Notes: a model not told the origin generated them from the sequence alone. A stretch of 64,000 bases of DNA from Alphaproteobacteria bacterium LSUCC0684 (GCA_041228335.1 CP166130.1:434001-498000), one strand, 5' to 3'. Counted from the stretch's first letter, positions 34,139-49,100 are shown. Numbers and translations are program-made.

Positions 34139-37100
34139 ATGCTGGAGGCATGGCCGTTCTGGTGTCAGCGTTACGCACCATTATTCAGGACGAAGACCAT
34201 GCCAAACGAGATGAACCACCCCACCCGCCTCTCCCCGTCCCGCCTGTTTCGGTCAGGATTGCCGGAAGCCTTTCGGCATCGGCCCCCGGTAGATGGGATG
34301 ATATCGGTATTCGTGTGGACCGCAGGCGGGCTTGTGCTGGCGGCGTGTTCAGGCGGAACCCGTATTGTTGAGCGTAGCGATGATGGAACTGGTGGCGGTG
34401 CTGGCACTGTCGGGGCGACGGTTGAACGTGGGGTATTTGATGGCGCGGTGAGTGGCGCGCAGGTTTACGTCGATGTGAATGGCAATGGCGAGATTGATGC
34501 GGGTGAGCATGGCCCTTATGTGACGGGGGAAGATGGTTTTGCGGATATTCCGGCGGAGTATCAGGGGTATCCGATCATCGCGGTTGTGGATGGAGCGGTA
34601 GACGTTGAGACAGGCGCGGTGCTGACCGGGACGTTCCGGTCGCTGGCGCCGACGAGTTCTGATCAGGAACTGATCGCAACACCCCTGACGGATCTTCTGG
34701 CAAGTAGCGGCGACCCGGAAGAGTATCAAGGTATTCTGGATACGATTTTCGGTGCAGGCGAGGTGACGGTATCGGATGTGACGGATCCGGCACATTACAC
34801 GCTGGTGCAGCCCGGGGAGAATCTGTCAAAGCCGACGAAGCCGGGTGCAGATGCTTCGGAGGATAGGCAGGCGGAGTATGAGGCGGATCTGGACGCGTAT
34901 ATCAGCCAGCAGATCACGCGGGCTTCGATTGCGCTGACGGAGTTAGAGGCGAACTCGAGTCTTGCGGGGGAGCAGAGTATCGCTACGGCGTCGGATAGGG
35001 CATCGGTGATTTCTGATGTGCTGGATAGTTCTGGCTCGAGTGAGCTGAAGGGGTTGCGGGATAAAGTTACGGCGCGGGAGGGTGAGGCCGCGCTGATTGC
35101 CGGGGGCAAGCCGCTGGCGTCAGGTGACATGTACGAGATTGATGAGGATACGGTCTTTCGCGTCAAGGATCACGTGATGGATCCGGAAAGCGGGGAAGTC
35201 AGCGCGGACAGGGTCGATGCCTTCTTCGGCTTCCTCGACCCGGGCGGGAATAGTAAGGACGCGGCAAGATCGGAACTTACGGCGATTCTCATTGATGTTG
35301 AAAATATTCCGAATTGGAGTGTGCAGATAGATGGTGAAGCTCTTTTGGCAGGTGTGCCCTCTGGGGCCAGTAACGCTCTAACGAGTGCGCTGGGGACTAA
35401 CTATGCCTATGTCTCGTTCAATGATCTCAAAGATCTGGAGATCAAGCCTGCTGCTGATTACAACGGGGAGATCACGGTCAGTTTCAAGGTCTGGGATGGG
35501 GAGAGGGCCTCGGATGCGGCCACCATCACCATCGATGTTGCAGCGGTGGAGGACGCGGCCAGCAACATTGAATTGAGCGATACCGTTATTCCCGGTGATG
35601 GTGGTGTTATCGGCACGGTGACGGTTACAGACCCGGATGCAGGGGATAGTTACGCGGCAGGGAATATCACGGTATCCGATCAGACCAATTTTGCAGTTCA
35701 GGCTAATACCGGGACCGGGGCGCTTGAGCTACACTATATCGGCGCAACACCTGTTCAGCAATCAAGTTACACTATCACGCTGACGGCGACGGACCCGACC
35801 AACTCTGCGCTGTCTTTTAGCAAAGATGTGACGCTCACTTCAGGTGGCCAACTTTTCATTACCAGAACTGAGGCGGGCGGAGCCACAACATATGAAAGTG
35901 GTGCCGTCCTGCTGGATGAGAACGCCAATGGCAGTTCATCCAGGATCACGATCGGGGCGCTGAGTCATGAGGGTGGTAATACCGTTTTCATGCTTGCGAA
36001 GGACGCGAATGACAATTTCCCGGAGGACAACGGTGATTTCGTGATTGATGCAGGCACGCTCTATTACACGGGCAATCCTTCGGGGGATTTTGAGGCTGGA
36101 GATACGCTGACGGTGAGGATCACGTCGACGAATTCGAGCAACGGGAACGCGATCACGGAAGATTACGTGATCCGCCTTGCGGATGTGGATGATCTTCCGG
36201 TTTTTGGTGCTCCATCCTATGCGTTCACGCTTGCGGAGAATGCCAGCGGGCCGGTGGCGGTTGGCACGGTGAGTGCGACTGATGAGGATACCGGTGACAG
36301 CCCGCTCACCTATCGCTTTGATAACGGGACGCGGACTTCCGGGAATTTCCGGATTGATGCGAACACAGGTGAGATCACCTATACGGGCACAGGTGAGGAT
36401 TTCGAAGGGTCAACCAAGAGCTATGATCTGACGGTGGAGGCGGTGCCAGCAACGTCAGGCAATGGCACCCGGACGGCGGCGGTTACGGTGAATGTGACGG
36501 ATGTGGATGATCTTCCGGTTTTTGGTGCTCCATCCTATGCGTTCACGCTTGCGGAGAATGCCAGCGGGCCGGTGGTGGTCGGCACGGTGAGTGCGACTGA
36601 TGAGGATGCCGGAGACAGCCCGCTCACCTATCGCTTTGATAACGGGACGCGGACTTCCGGGAATTTCCGGATTGATGCGAACACAGGTGAGATCACCTAT
36701 ACGGGCACAGGTGAGGATTTCGAAGGGTCAACCAAGAGCTATGATCTGACGGTGGAGGCGGTGCCAGCAACGTCAGGCAATGGCACCCGGACGGCGGCGG
36801 TTACGGTGAATGTGACGGATGTGGATGATCTTCCGGTTTTTGGTGCTCCATCCTATGCGTTCACGCTTGCGGAGAATGCCAGCGGGCCGGTGGTGGTTGG
36901 CACGGTGAGTGCGACTGATGAGGATGCCGGAGACAGCCCGCTCACCTATCGTTTTGATAACGGGACGCAGATTTCCGGGAATTTCCGGATTGATGCGAAC
37001 ACAGGTGAGATCACCTATACGGGCACAGGTGAGGATTTCGAAGGGTCAACCAAGAGCTATGATCTGACGGTGGAGGCGGTGCCAGCAACGTCAGGCAATA

Positions 37101-40100
37101 GCACCCAGGCGGCGGTTACGGTGAATGTGACCGATGTTGATGAAGCGCCGACGGGGATCAGCCTGAGTTCAAGCTCGGTTTCCCGCCTTGATACCGTGAT
37201 TGGCACGGTGACGGTGACGGACCCGGATGCAGGGGATACCTACGCGGCGTCGAATATCACGCTGGACTTGGCGTCTCAAAACACGTTTGAGATTGTTGCG
37301 AATGGCAGTAATATCGAGCTCCGTTTCCAATCTGGCGCCACTCGGAGGCCGGGCGGTTCGGTTTATGAAGTATCGCTGACAGCGACGGACCCGGATAACA
37401 GTTCACTGACCCATGTTGAGACATTCTTCATCACGGAAGAAGGGAACATCTTTATTGAGAAGAATAGCGTCAAGATCTATTCCGGCGGGGTGGACGGGAA
37501 TGGCGACGGTCTTCTTGAAGAGAACGCCGATGGCACCACCAAGGCGATTACTGTCGGGACGCTGGGGAATGATTTGGGGGCGACCGCGTATAGTCTTACC
37601 AGCAGCGCGACGAATACGGATAACGGGTTGTTCAGCCTCACCACGGGTGGAGTGCTGACCTTTACGGGGGAAGATTCAGGGGATTATGAGACGAACCCGA
37701 TCAAGACCCTGAGCATAGATTTGACGGTGCCGGATGGCTCAGGGGGGCAGACGACGCAGACGGAAATCTACGTGATCCGTCTTGCGAATATTAACGACAA
37801 TGCGCCGTTGATTGCGGTAGATGCTGCCAATCTGGTTCAGAATGCGGATCAGACGGAGGCGGATGTCTGGGAGCATTTCGTCCACAAGGAGCCGACGACG
37901 GTAACGTTAACGTGGACGGACCCGGTAACAAATACAGAGACGGGGACCGATGTCAAGATCGAGGAGTTCTTGAGCTATCAGATTGCGGGTTCGATCACGA
38001 TGGGTCCGGATGGTACGCTGACCTTCACGGATGGTGTGTTTGAGATTTACCGGTTTGTGTCTGTTAACGATGAGTTTCCGGCAAGTGAAGACCTTTTCAC
38101 GGGTCGGACGGGCACGGGAGTCGATCCGGATCTAATCAATGCCCCAAGCTATGTCCAACTGGATCTAATCGATAGCTATGTCAAGTCGGATCTAATCAAT
38201 GGCCATGTTGTGGGGTATAGCGGTCTGACGCTGTCGGCGGATGATTACGATGCGAATGACATTTTCTATCTTTACCAGGATATCGAGGGGAACTGGAGCA
38301 TAGCGGTAGCGTCGGCGGATATAGAGACGACGTATCACATGGGCACGCAGGACCCGTCGGATGATGTGACGGTGTATACGACATCGGAGGATATCACCGA
38401 TTATGAGCTGATCCAGATCAACGCGGACAAGACCGGCTTTGAGCGTCTGAACGGCGGGGCGACGTCGTATAAGGTCACCAAGGAGGATGTGGATCAAGGG
38501 TTCTACGATGCGGATACCGTACCAGGGACCTACAACAATGAGCTTGGGACCTATGCGGTTGTAACTACATTGGCCGAGGGGACGGTGGCCCAGACGGATA
38601 CGGATACGCTGGTGTATCAGGTTCAGGCGAGCGACGCGGATAATGACAGGATCAAGTATGAGCTGGTGAATGCTGACGGCAATGAGGAGATCGGGGGTCC
38701 GTTCCGTGTTGATGCGGCGACGGGGGCGATCTACCTGAAGCCGGTTGAGGTATCCGGGGAGTATGTCTCGGAGCTTGATTTCGAGGCGCATGCGTCGCAC
38801 AGCATCGTGGTGCGAGCGGGCAAGCCGGTGATGGTTGAAGACCCGGATGATGCGACCCAGATGATCGAGGTGCTGGAGAACCCGGAACATATCAGCGTTG
38901 TCTTCCGGCTGATTGATGTGGATGAAGCGCCGACGGATATCAGCCTGAGCAATCTTTTGTTCTCCCAGGCAGGTGGCCGGATCGGGACGATCACGGTGAC
39001 GGACCCGGATGCGGGAGATGGTCGGGGTGCTTTCTACGGGCTTTCTGATCTGCGCGTGACGCTGGCTGACGGTACGATTACATCGCTCTTCAGCATTGAG
39101 GAACTGGGCAACGGCGAGACGATATTGCGAATAGCCGAGAATTCTGCGGCCCAGCCTCCGGCGAGTTACAATATCAGGATTACGGCGACGGATCCGGATA
39201 ACAGCTCGCTGACCATCAGCCAGGATTTCACGGTCACTGCGAGCGGCCTTAAGGTTGGCGGGAAAGGGACGGGGTATTCGGATATCACCTCTCTTTTCGT
39301 GGACGGGCTTCTTGCGGAGAATGCCGATGGCAGCGCGGTCTGGATCGATCTTGGTGCGCTGACCCATGACAATGGAAACACGGTCTTCTCGCTTGCAACG
39401 ACGGCCCCGAGCAACGACAACCTGGAGTTTGAGATCTCTTCAGGCAATCTCTATTACAAGGGGAAGAATTCGGGGAATTACGAGGCAGGTGATACGCTGA
39501 CGGTGCGGATCACGTCGACGGATGCGAGCAACGGGAACGAGATCACGGAGAATTACCTCATCTATCTTGCGAATGCGGATGATATACCGACGGCGATGAC
39601 GCTTTCGGAAAGTGAGGCGACGCTGGCGGAAACCGCGGCGGCACAGAAGCTTGCGGATATCAGTTTCACGGATGAAGACACGGCGGGGGCGAACACGGCG
39701 ACGGTGAGTGACACAACGCTGTTCGAGATCCGTGACGGTGCCACCGCGGGCATGAAGGAGTTGTGGCTTAAAGACGGGAACGTGCTGGACTTTGAGAGCG
39801 CCGCCAGCCATGTGGTGACGGTGACGGCGAGCGCCAACCCGGAGCTGACAGAGACCTTCACCCTGAATGTGACGGATGTGGATGAGCCGCCCGCCGATAT
39901 CAGCCTGAGTTCAACCGCGGTGTCCAGCAGTGATACGGTGGTCGGCACGATCACGGTGACGGATCAGGATGCGGGGGATACCTACACGGCGGGGAATATC
40001 ACGCTGGACGGGGCGTCTCAAAACACGTTTGAGGTTGTTGCGAATGGCAGTGATATCGAGCTCCGTTTCAAATCCGGCGCCACCCGGAAGTCGAACGGTG

Positions 40101-43100
40101 AGTTTTATGAGATTGAGCTGACGGCGACGGACCCGACCGACAACTCGCTGAGCCGTGTTGAGTCGTTCATCATCACTGAAGGTGTTGTCTTCATTGAGGA
40201 AAATGGCGTCAAAGTGTATTCGGGCGGGGTAGACGGGGATGGCATGGGCCTTTTGGATGAGAATGCCAATGGCAGCGGCTCGGCGATTACTATCGGCACG
40301 CTGGGGAGTGATGTGGGGGCGACCGCGTATAGTCTTACCAGCGGCGCGACGAATACGGATAACGGGTTGTTCAGCCTCACTACGGGTGGAGTGCTGACCT
40401 TTACGGGTGCGGATTCAGGAAATTTTGAGGCGAACCCATTTAGGACCTTAAGTATAGATCTGACGGTGCCGGATGGCTCGGGGGGGAGTACGACACAGAC
40501 GGAAATCTACACTATCCGTCTTGCGGATGTTAATGAGGTGCCTGAGTTTGACAGCGCGGCGGTGCCGGTTGAGCGGCCGCGTCTTGATATCCATGGTCTT
40601 CGTTTTGAGGCCAAGGACCCGGATGACAAGTATTCAGGCTATATCGGCTTTTTTGAAACTTATGTGGGCGCCGCCTCCCCGAGTTTTATTGCCCATACGG
40701 TGATGATTGACGGCGATCCGGTCTTGCGGCTCAATATAGAAAGCCGGAGTCAGCCCTATACGCTTAATGAATTTCTCAACGGTAGTGGGCAATACGGGAC
40801 CGACGCTAACTTTTTCTTCGGTCTGAAAGGTCCTGCGACGACGGCTGGCTACTCATATCATGATTACACCGAGCTGCAGAAGAGGTTCGATATCAGCCTT
40901 GCGCCGGGGTATGCTGGCACGGAAAAGGCAGGGTTCGGGGATGATGTTGTTTTCGAGAACGGGGAACTTGTGCCGATATTCCCGGTGCCGCTGACGTCCT
41001 CGCGTACCTCCTTCTTCAATCTTAAAGGCAGTGTCTACAAGGTTGTCTCGCCCCATCATGTGCTGGGCACGGTGCGGGAAGATGATGGAAATCCGGCCAC
41101 CACGGATAACCGGCTTGCACTGGCCGAGACGATGTTCAGCATCACCGATCCCGATGCGGGTGATGCGTCAGCCGACGGTGTCACCTTCCTTGTGAAGGGG
41201 GCGGTGAAAGGGCATGTCGAGGTGGGGGGTGCGGTGGCCACGTCCTTCTCGATGCAGGATCTGCGCGCGGGCCTGGTGGAGTTTGTCCACGATGACAGCG
41301 AGGCCAGCATCATCCATGAGAGTATCAACACGGGCAATCCCGCCCCGACCTACCTGACGCTGAGTGTTGTTGACAGGAACGGTCTGGAGAGCGCGCCGCG
41401 GGAGTTTTTCTTTGAGGTGACGTCGTTCAACGATGCGCCGGTGATGGCCCTCAAGGAGGTGGATACGCCGGAGCGCAACGTGGTGGTGATCCACGGGCTC
41501 AGTTTCACGGTCAGCTCGTTTGATGGGTTTGAGCTCATTGTCTCCAACCATGCCACCTTCACTGGTAACTTACAGTACGAAAAGGAGGTCTTCAGCCAAA
41601 AATATCGGCTCAACTATTCCGGGAAGGATTCCGCGGTGACCTGGCAGGCGATAGTGGATGTCATCAACGCGAGTTCGGCTTTCAAGGCCTATGCCACGGA
41701 TGTTCGTGTCACCGAAGGGTATGATCCGGATGCGGTGGTGGGTCATGTCCTTGATCCGGTTAGTGACAAGGACGGGCCTGATGGCAAGATCCTCACCTAT
41801 ACGGGCGGCGGTGACCTGGTGGAACGTGTCACCCTGCCGGGGGTGCGGGGCGACATTGTCACCATCCACGGGCTTGAGTTCATCGCCATATCCGGGGAAA
41901 GCCTGATTGGCTGGACGTTTGAGTTCAAGCCCGCCGACGGGGCGGATGTCGGTTTCATCGAGGTGTTTGATGCGTCGAAGCGCGAGGTGGTTATCCGGAG
42001 CCGGGAGGGGGCTGATCCGGACGGGAATGCCGATTTTGCGCAGCTCATCGCTGATCTTGCGGCGGCGCCCGATGCCGGCAGTCTGCCGACGGGGGTGGTT
42101 CCGCTCACGGTCAATACCAATCATGAACTGTTCAACGCGATGTTTGATCTCCGGGCGGCGGAAACGTCGGTGGATACGGTCTGGCGTCAAGGGGATTACC
42201 TCAATATCACGGGCGGCGAGAACCTCCACGGCAAGGTGGGGGGCAAATTCGGTGCCTGGGGAGGGCAGGACGTGGCGGAGGGGGGCACGGCGGTGCTGCA
42301 TCCGGCGCATTTCCATACCGAAGACTACGATACGAATAACGAGGTCTACACCCTGACGCAGCTCCCATCCCATGGCGTGCTCGAGCTGAGGGCCGGCAGC
42401 GGCAACACCGCTGTCTGGAATGCGCTTGCGGTGGGGGACACGTTCACGCAAACAGATATCTGGGGAGAATTGGCAAACAGCGCGGGCGCGCGGGATGGCA
42501 GGCTGCGCTATCGGCAGACCGATGTGGCGACGAATTCAGGTGAGATCAGGCAGGATGTGTTCCGGTTTACCATCTCCGATGGCAATACGTCCGGGGTCGA
42601 AGGCGGGTTCTATCTTCATATCACGCCGGTTGATGACGCCGCCGAAATCCGCCGTGACGCCGCCAAGGATACGGCGGGCTACAACTTTACCACGGCGATC
42701 GGCGAAAGCGATGGCACGGTTGTCACCGATGCGATCCATATCATTGATATCGATCGTGAGGATGCGGGCAACACCCTGGTGATCGAGATCGAGATCGATG
42801 GTAAGGTGTGGACAAGCGCGGAAGATGGCACGCCGACCGAGATTGAGGGGAAATGGGGCACGCTGACCCTTGTGTCGAACAATGTGGCGGGGATTTACGG
42901 CTGGTCCTATGAGGTTGACGACGCGAAGGTGAATTCGCTCAATGTCGGGGATACGCAAGAAGAGACGTTCAAGATCAAGATCAAGGATGTATCCGACAGC
43001 ACCCCGGAGAATCCGGTCGTCTCAAACGAGGGGAATGTCACCATCACCATCAACGGGGATGATGACGCCCCGGTGCTGGTTGAGTTTCAGGACAAGTCCC

Positions 43101-46100
43101 GGACGATCCACAACCTTGTCTTTGATGTTGTCTCGGAAGATGATTTCACGCTTGAGTTCAGCAATCACGGGACATATTCGAAAGCCATCGATGTCTTCGA
43201 TCAGGCAAACAACAGGATACTGTATTATGAGAATGACAATGCGTTCACCTGGCAGAAACTGGTGGACGAGCTCAATGCGGATGCGGATTTCGCCAAACTC
43301 GGGGCAAATGCGCGCCTGACTCCGGGGACGGATGCGAGCGCGAAGGTAGGCAGTGTTTTTGATCCGCCGGATACCTCTCCCACTTCCTATGCCGTACCCG
43401 GCGCCAGTACATCAGGCGCAAGCCGTGAAAATCTGGTGACTCTTTCGGGCACGCGGCTCTCTTACAATGATACCGGTGACCAGATCACGTTCAGCGGGGT
43501 GGGAGATGCGCATTCGGGGAGTTATCGCGGGATTCTTGATTTCATTTCCGATGGCGAGACGGCGAATTCTGCCGGCAGTTATGATTACGGCGGCAGTTGG
43601 AGCAATGGCGACGGGGATGAGATCAGGATTGACCTCAACCAGATGGCGTTTGCCGATGAGCTGGTGATCTGGGTCAAGGATTCGGCGACGGCGGCCGATC
43701 TGTCGCGTATCAACGGCGCCAAGATCCAGCTTTTCATCGATGGCCGGTCGGTCACCGACAAGATCGATCTTCCTGACCGGGATCAGGCGGCCACCGGTTC
43801 CAGCGATGCGGCGACGCGTTCGGCGCACCGGATCGACCTTGGCGAGATGAGCCATGGCGGCAAGAAGCTTTCGGAGTTGCAGTTCGACCAGCTGGTGCTG
43901 ACCCTGCCGCCGAAGGCGAGTTCGGCGGATGCTTCTGTTCCAAACCATATTCTTGAGATCGAGCTCATGGGTGAGGTGGCACCGCCGCAGCTTTATTTCG
44001 ATGCGCGGAACAATATCGCGCCGCTGGCGACGATCACCACGGATATTACGGCCTATGCCGGCTATACCGGGGCGGATGATACCGGTTTCGAGAAGGTGGA
44101 ATCGAGCGATGCGAATTTCGCGGCGGCGATCAGCAGCCAGCTGGTGGCGATCACCGATGGCAACATTTCCGAGTCCACTTCCCGGGATGCGGGTCTTTAT
44201 CCCTATTCCGGTTCTCCTGATTTCGTGTTTCATCCATTGGAGGCGGATGGCAAGAAGATCACCTTCGAGTTTGATGAGACCTACACGCAAGGCGGGTTCA
44301 TCTTCCATAACCGGACGGCTGCATCGGAGGAGACCCTTGAGCGGATTAATGGCTCGAAGGTGATTTTCTACAAGGATGACACGAAGATCGAGGAGCTGGA
44401 GCTTGATTCGAAGGACGGGACGGTGAAGGCGATCAGCGTTGCGCTCACCGACCAGACGGCGGAATTCAACAAGGTCGAGCTTGTCTTTGCCGGTGATAAC
44501 CAGCATTTCCGGGAGATCGAGATACTGGGTGAGAGCACGTCCACCTTCAAGGGATATGTTTATGAGAATGATCTTGCGGCGGTGGATACGGGCATTATCT
44601 TCGAGCTGGTTGATCCCGATGGCCGCTCCGGCAGCAATGAGTTCAGTTTTGATTTCAACCCCTATGGTGATCTGTTTGAGATCAGGAAAGACGATGGCGC
44701 GGAGATTTACCGGCTCTTCAAGCGTGAGGGCGTTGCGCTGGATTACGAGCGGAGCGGCGGGCAGCTGACCTTCGAGGTTTCGGTGCGGGACGGGGATGCG
44801 TTCCCGACGCCGGTTGAGGTGACGGTGAATGTGCTTGATCGCAACGATCCGCCGACCTTCAGCGGTCTTTTCAGTGGCCTTCCGCGGGAGACGAATATCA
44901 TCTCCCTTAACCTTGACGTGGGGAGTCAGACCGCTGGAGCCCAGCGGGAGGGCACTTTCCTGTCGTATAATGTGCAGCATGACGGCTCCACCTACGGCAA
45001 GTTCCATGGCGTCCAGCCCGTGGATGATGACTGGGCAGCAATCAATACCCTGCCTGCGGGTGATCGCCCGGTACTTCAGGTGCTCCACGGCTTCAGTCAT
45101 CAGAATTATTACGGGTTCAAGTACACGGGCGAGAGGATGAACGCGCATCTTGGGGAGTATGTGTTCAACGGTGCCTCGCTTGAGAAGGATCGTGTCTATA
45201 TCTGGAGAGATTTCGTGGATATCCATGTCAAGGCGCCTGATGAATATATCGGCCGTGCTGGCCGGGCAGCTAACCTGCCCAAGTATCACCGGGATGGAGA
45301 TGTCCTCTTCGCCCATGAGTTCAAACTGGTGGACGGGCACGGCCTGGAAAGCGAGGAGACGTTCTGGCTCGCCTATGCTCCCCGGCCGGACTACGAGGAT
45401 TTTGACAGAAATACGGACCCCGTGAATGACGCGGCCAGCGTCATCTCGGGTGAGATGACGAATGTGCTGACGAACGGGTTTTCCAGTATCACGGAGAATG
45501 ATTACAATGACGGCAATTTCTCCCTTGATTTCGATGGCGATGGCATCCGTGATGAGTTCTATACGATCCCCGGGAGCAAGCAGATCGACGAGCGGCACTT
45601 CTTTTCGGGGACGGGGCGTGATGACAGCGCCGTCGGCGGGATGATCGAGACCCGCTACGGGTATCTGGCCCTTGAGCGGGGCGGGGAGTTCCGCTACCAG
45701 GCGAAGGAAGGTATCCGGGACGGGGTGACGGTGACCGAGACGGTGTATTATTTCAACGGGTTGCAAAACCGCGACAATCGTCCGGAGTTCAACATCACGG
45801 TGACGGGCAGCGCCCATGGCAACGACGCGCCGGTGATTTCCGAAGGCCAGACAAAGGCATTTGCTGTGATCAGGAACGAGAACAATAACAATGAAGGGCT
45901 GCTGATCACCTCCCGCCATGGCGGTGATGAGCATAACGATCTGACGCTGACCCTGTTCAATGCCTCAAACGGCTTCAGCGGTGCGTATTTTATCAACAAT
46001 TATGAGGGGGATGTGCCGCGTCTCTATCTCCAGATCAATAAGGGCAGCGGCGGCAAGACCTATGATGAGCTGATTGTCTTCCTGCATGGCGATGCGGACG

Positions 46101-49100
46101 GGAACAAACAGGGGGAGACAGGTGGGGGCTTCTTTACATATGATGTCAGCCCGTTTGAGGAGAATTTCGTCGCCACGCTGGAGCCTGGCGCCAATGGAAC
46201 TCACAAGCCGACATACATTCGGGATTATTCCTTCGGTGGCGGCGGGACCGATGGCGATGGCACGGTGGTGGCGCTGGTGGGGCAGACAAGCGGGAGCGTG
46301 AAGACAACCCGCACCCTGATCACCACGGTGACGATCACCGATGACGTGGTGTCGCTTTCGAGCGATGAGCAGGCGCAGCAATCAAGCGCGGGCACAACGG
46401 GTCTTCATCTCAGCGACGGCCGGTTTGAGATCAAGCATACGGGCGAGCTTTCTGACAGTTACGATATCTTCCTCAAGGCAGGTCAGACGATCACCGAGGC
46501 TGAGGGATCGCAGATCACCCTGACGCTGACGGCGCAGGACAGCGAAGGTGCTGTCTCAAGCCGGGATTACAAGATCCATATCGGGGACAGTCTGGAAACC
46601 CCGGCCATCGGCGGGGGCGGGAATGCCAATCCCGTGGGGGATTCGGGTTCGACGGACCTCGGTACGTTCGCCCCGGGTGCTTTGGTCACCTTCTCCACCG
46701 GGATCAGCGGCTTCACCGCCGGACTTGAGGTGAAGCACAGGGACCTGGGCGGTGAGTACATCCGGGTTGAGACTGGTCCATCGGTGTTTATCAAGGGTCT
46801 TTACGGGACATTCGCCATCAGTTCCGTTGGGTCCTGGGCCTATGAGCTCGACAAGGATGGAGACGGGTTCAAGGGGCTGTGGAAGAATGACGAGGATGTC
46901 CTCGAGGTGCGGAGCTACCTTGTGGAATTCCCGGCAGTTACCAGTGACCCCCTTGAGCTTACGGTGCCGGTTCACGCAAATGAAGACCCGCCGGTGCTGA
47001 CACTCTCGCAGACCTCCGGGGTGGTGCGGGAGAATGTTACGGATGCGGTCGAGGTCGGGATCAGCGTCAATATTCAGGATGAGGTCAACGATCCTGACCT
47101 CACGTCCGACCCGGAGCAGGGAAGCCCTGTTGATGTGACCATCGTCTTCAGGAATGCCGACGACACGGTGAATGATGATTTCGGTCTCAAAAGAGAGGGC
47201 GATGGCCGGGTCTTCGGGAGCAATGATGTTGTTTTCCGTGCCCATCAAGGTAATGTCTTCGGCCTTTTCGAGGACAATTTCGAGATCGTCAAACTGGCGG
47301 ACAGGTCGTTCGATTATGAGACGGCCGCAAGCCTTGATCTGAAGCTTGAGGTGGTGTCGAGTACGGCCCAGGGCCAGATATCCGGGGCTCCCAGCAAAAA
47401 GGTCTCCCAGAATTTCACCATCACGGTGGAAGATGAGGAGGTTGAGCTTACCGGGAACAGCGCCCCGACGGCGATCCTGCTCGATCATGCCACCCTCGGG
47501 GCCCGGGATGTTCCATCGAACGGGGCGCTCATCGGCACGCTGTCGGCGATCGATGACGGATTCGGGGGAGATGCGATGTCTTTCGAGGTCGTGCGCCTTG
47601 ATCCGGTGAACGAATTCCCGGACCGGCATTTCTTTGAGGTCCGCAACGGCAACGAGCTCTGGGCGCGGGGCAGTCTTGACCTGAAAGACCCGGGCGAGAC
47701 CTACAATTTCAAGATCACGGCAACAGATCAGGGCGGGCTGAGCCTGACCCGGGAGGTGGAAATCACGCAAACCACGAGTGTCTTTGTCGCAACGCCGATG
47801 GAGGTGTTCCATCTTGCAACGCCGGAGCCGATCAGCCTCACCTTCGATCCGGATTTCGGCAATCCCGGCCGGAATGTGCTCGAGCTCACGGGGCGTCCGG
47901 GGATTGGAATCCCTGACCCGGGCAAGACGGAAGTCCATAACATCCAGATCACCATGAAACTCGATGCCAGTGCCAGCGATTCCATGGTTTTCAGGGACTA
48001 TAGCTCGTCCAACGAGAACATGGCGTTTTACCCGGCCACCCCGGGCCGGGCGCTCGAGGTGCGGATGGGCCGCGAGATCACCTTCCCTGAAGGTGTCCTG
48101 CCCATCACCCGCACGATTGAAAGCAAGGCCGGCACCCCGGGGGTGGATGCGGTTTTCTCCATCTATCTTGACACGACCGGGATCGAGCATGTGCTCTATG
48201 TCGACCTGCCGGCATCCGGCCGGGTGGACCGCCGCCAGATCCAGGATGCGATCATCGCACATATGGATGACAGTGCCTTGAATATTGATGAGGCCGACAA
48301 GGTGATTGTCAATGTCAATGGCGGCGGTGCCGCCACAACATGGGGCAACCGGGCGAACTGGATCCGCAGCAACAACGGCGAGGTGAAGGCGAGCTATTCC
48401 GCCAGCACCGGCTTCACGGTCACCGCGGACAAGGCCGCAACCATGGAGGATATCGTTGCCGCGCTTGAGAAAGTGATCGCCGAAGAGGCCCTTGATTTTG
48501 AGATCAGGCTGGTGGCGAGCGACGGCTCCGCCGTCCTCGGGGCGCTGGATACGACAGTGATCCGCGTCCAGGGCACGCCGGCGGGCGGCCGGGACCACGC
48601 CGGGGGGCAGGGCAATCCTCTGGAGGCGCGTGAGAACTCCCCGCATCTTGATACGAGCATCAGCCCCCTGATCCCCTTTGTCGAGGGTGAGGTGGTGGAG
48701 ATCATCAATGATGATGTGCGCTATTTCTCCGGCTCGGATGAGCTGCTGATCCCCGAAGGCCCCAACCCGGATGCGGATAAGCTGCTCGGGCAGTATGTCG
48801 GGCAGCTCCGCGATCTGGACGGCTCAAATTTCTTCATGCTGGTGAATAATGACCCGGTGAAGGGGAACAACGCCGATTTCACCATCTCGAGGTCGGGGAA
48901 CAACATCAACCGCCTTGCCTTTACCGGCGAGAATACGGGGGATTTCGAGGCAGGCGATACGCTTGACATCACCGTTTTAGGAACCTCGGCGGCGAGTCCG
49001 ACCGCGGCGGTGACGGGGTTCACCGGCCGGGTTGTCAGCATTGACGGCTCCGAGGCGGTGGACCCGGGGCAGACCAATACCAGCCATGTCTATTACACTG

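Larger units (their letters stand above)
35560..40535 (+). repeat. Four dispersed copies of a ~210-residue cadherin-plus unit
   Basis: Copies lie at about 35560-36180, 37147-37800, 38925-39590 and 39893-40535. Each has a first half with TVTDPDAGD (or TDQDAGD) and a second half with a leader such as LLDENANGS or LLEENADGT, then a T-x-x-L-T/F-T-G-x-x-S-G-x-x-E pattern and YVIRLA. Copies 2 and 4 are the closest pair (YSLTSxATNTDNGLFSLTTG in both); copies 1 and 3 form the other pair (EAGDTLTVRITST in both). The pairing suggests duplication of a two-unit block. Confidence 0.75.

Noticed and set aside
36182-37132. Regular repeats that might be read as a CRISPR array
   Set aside because: The unit is 318 bp, in frame, and encodes cadherin repeats; there are no short repeats with unique spacers and no cas genes.
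43412-45934. An 840-codon open frame on the strand opposite the giant gene (others at 46556-48646 and 38192-39367)
   Set aside because: Arg/Ile/His-rich composition, no recognisable motif, and it lies wholly opposite a repeat protein gene with clear domains. Biased codon use of the giant gene leaves this antisense frame open.
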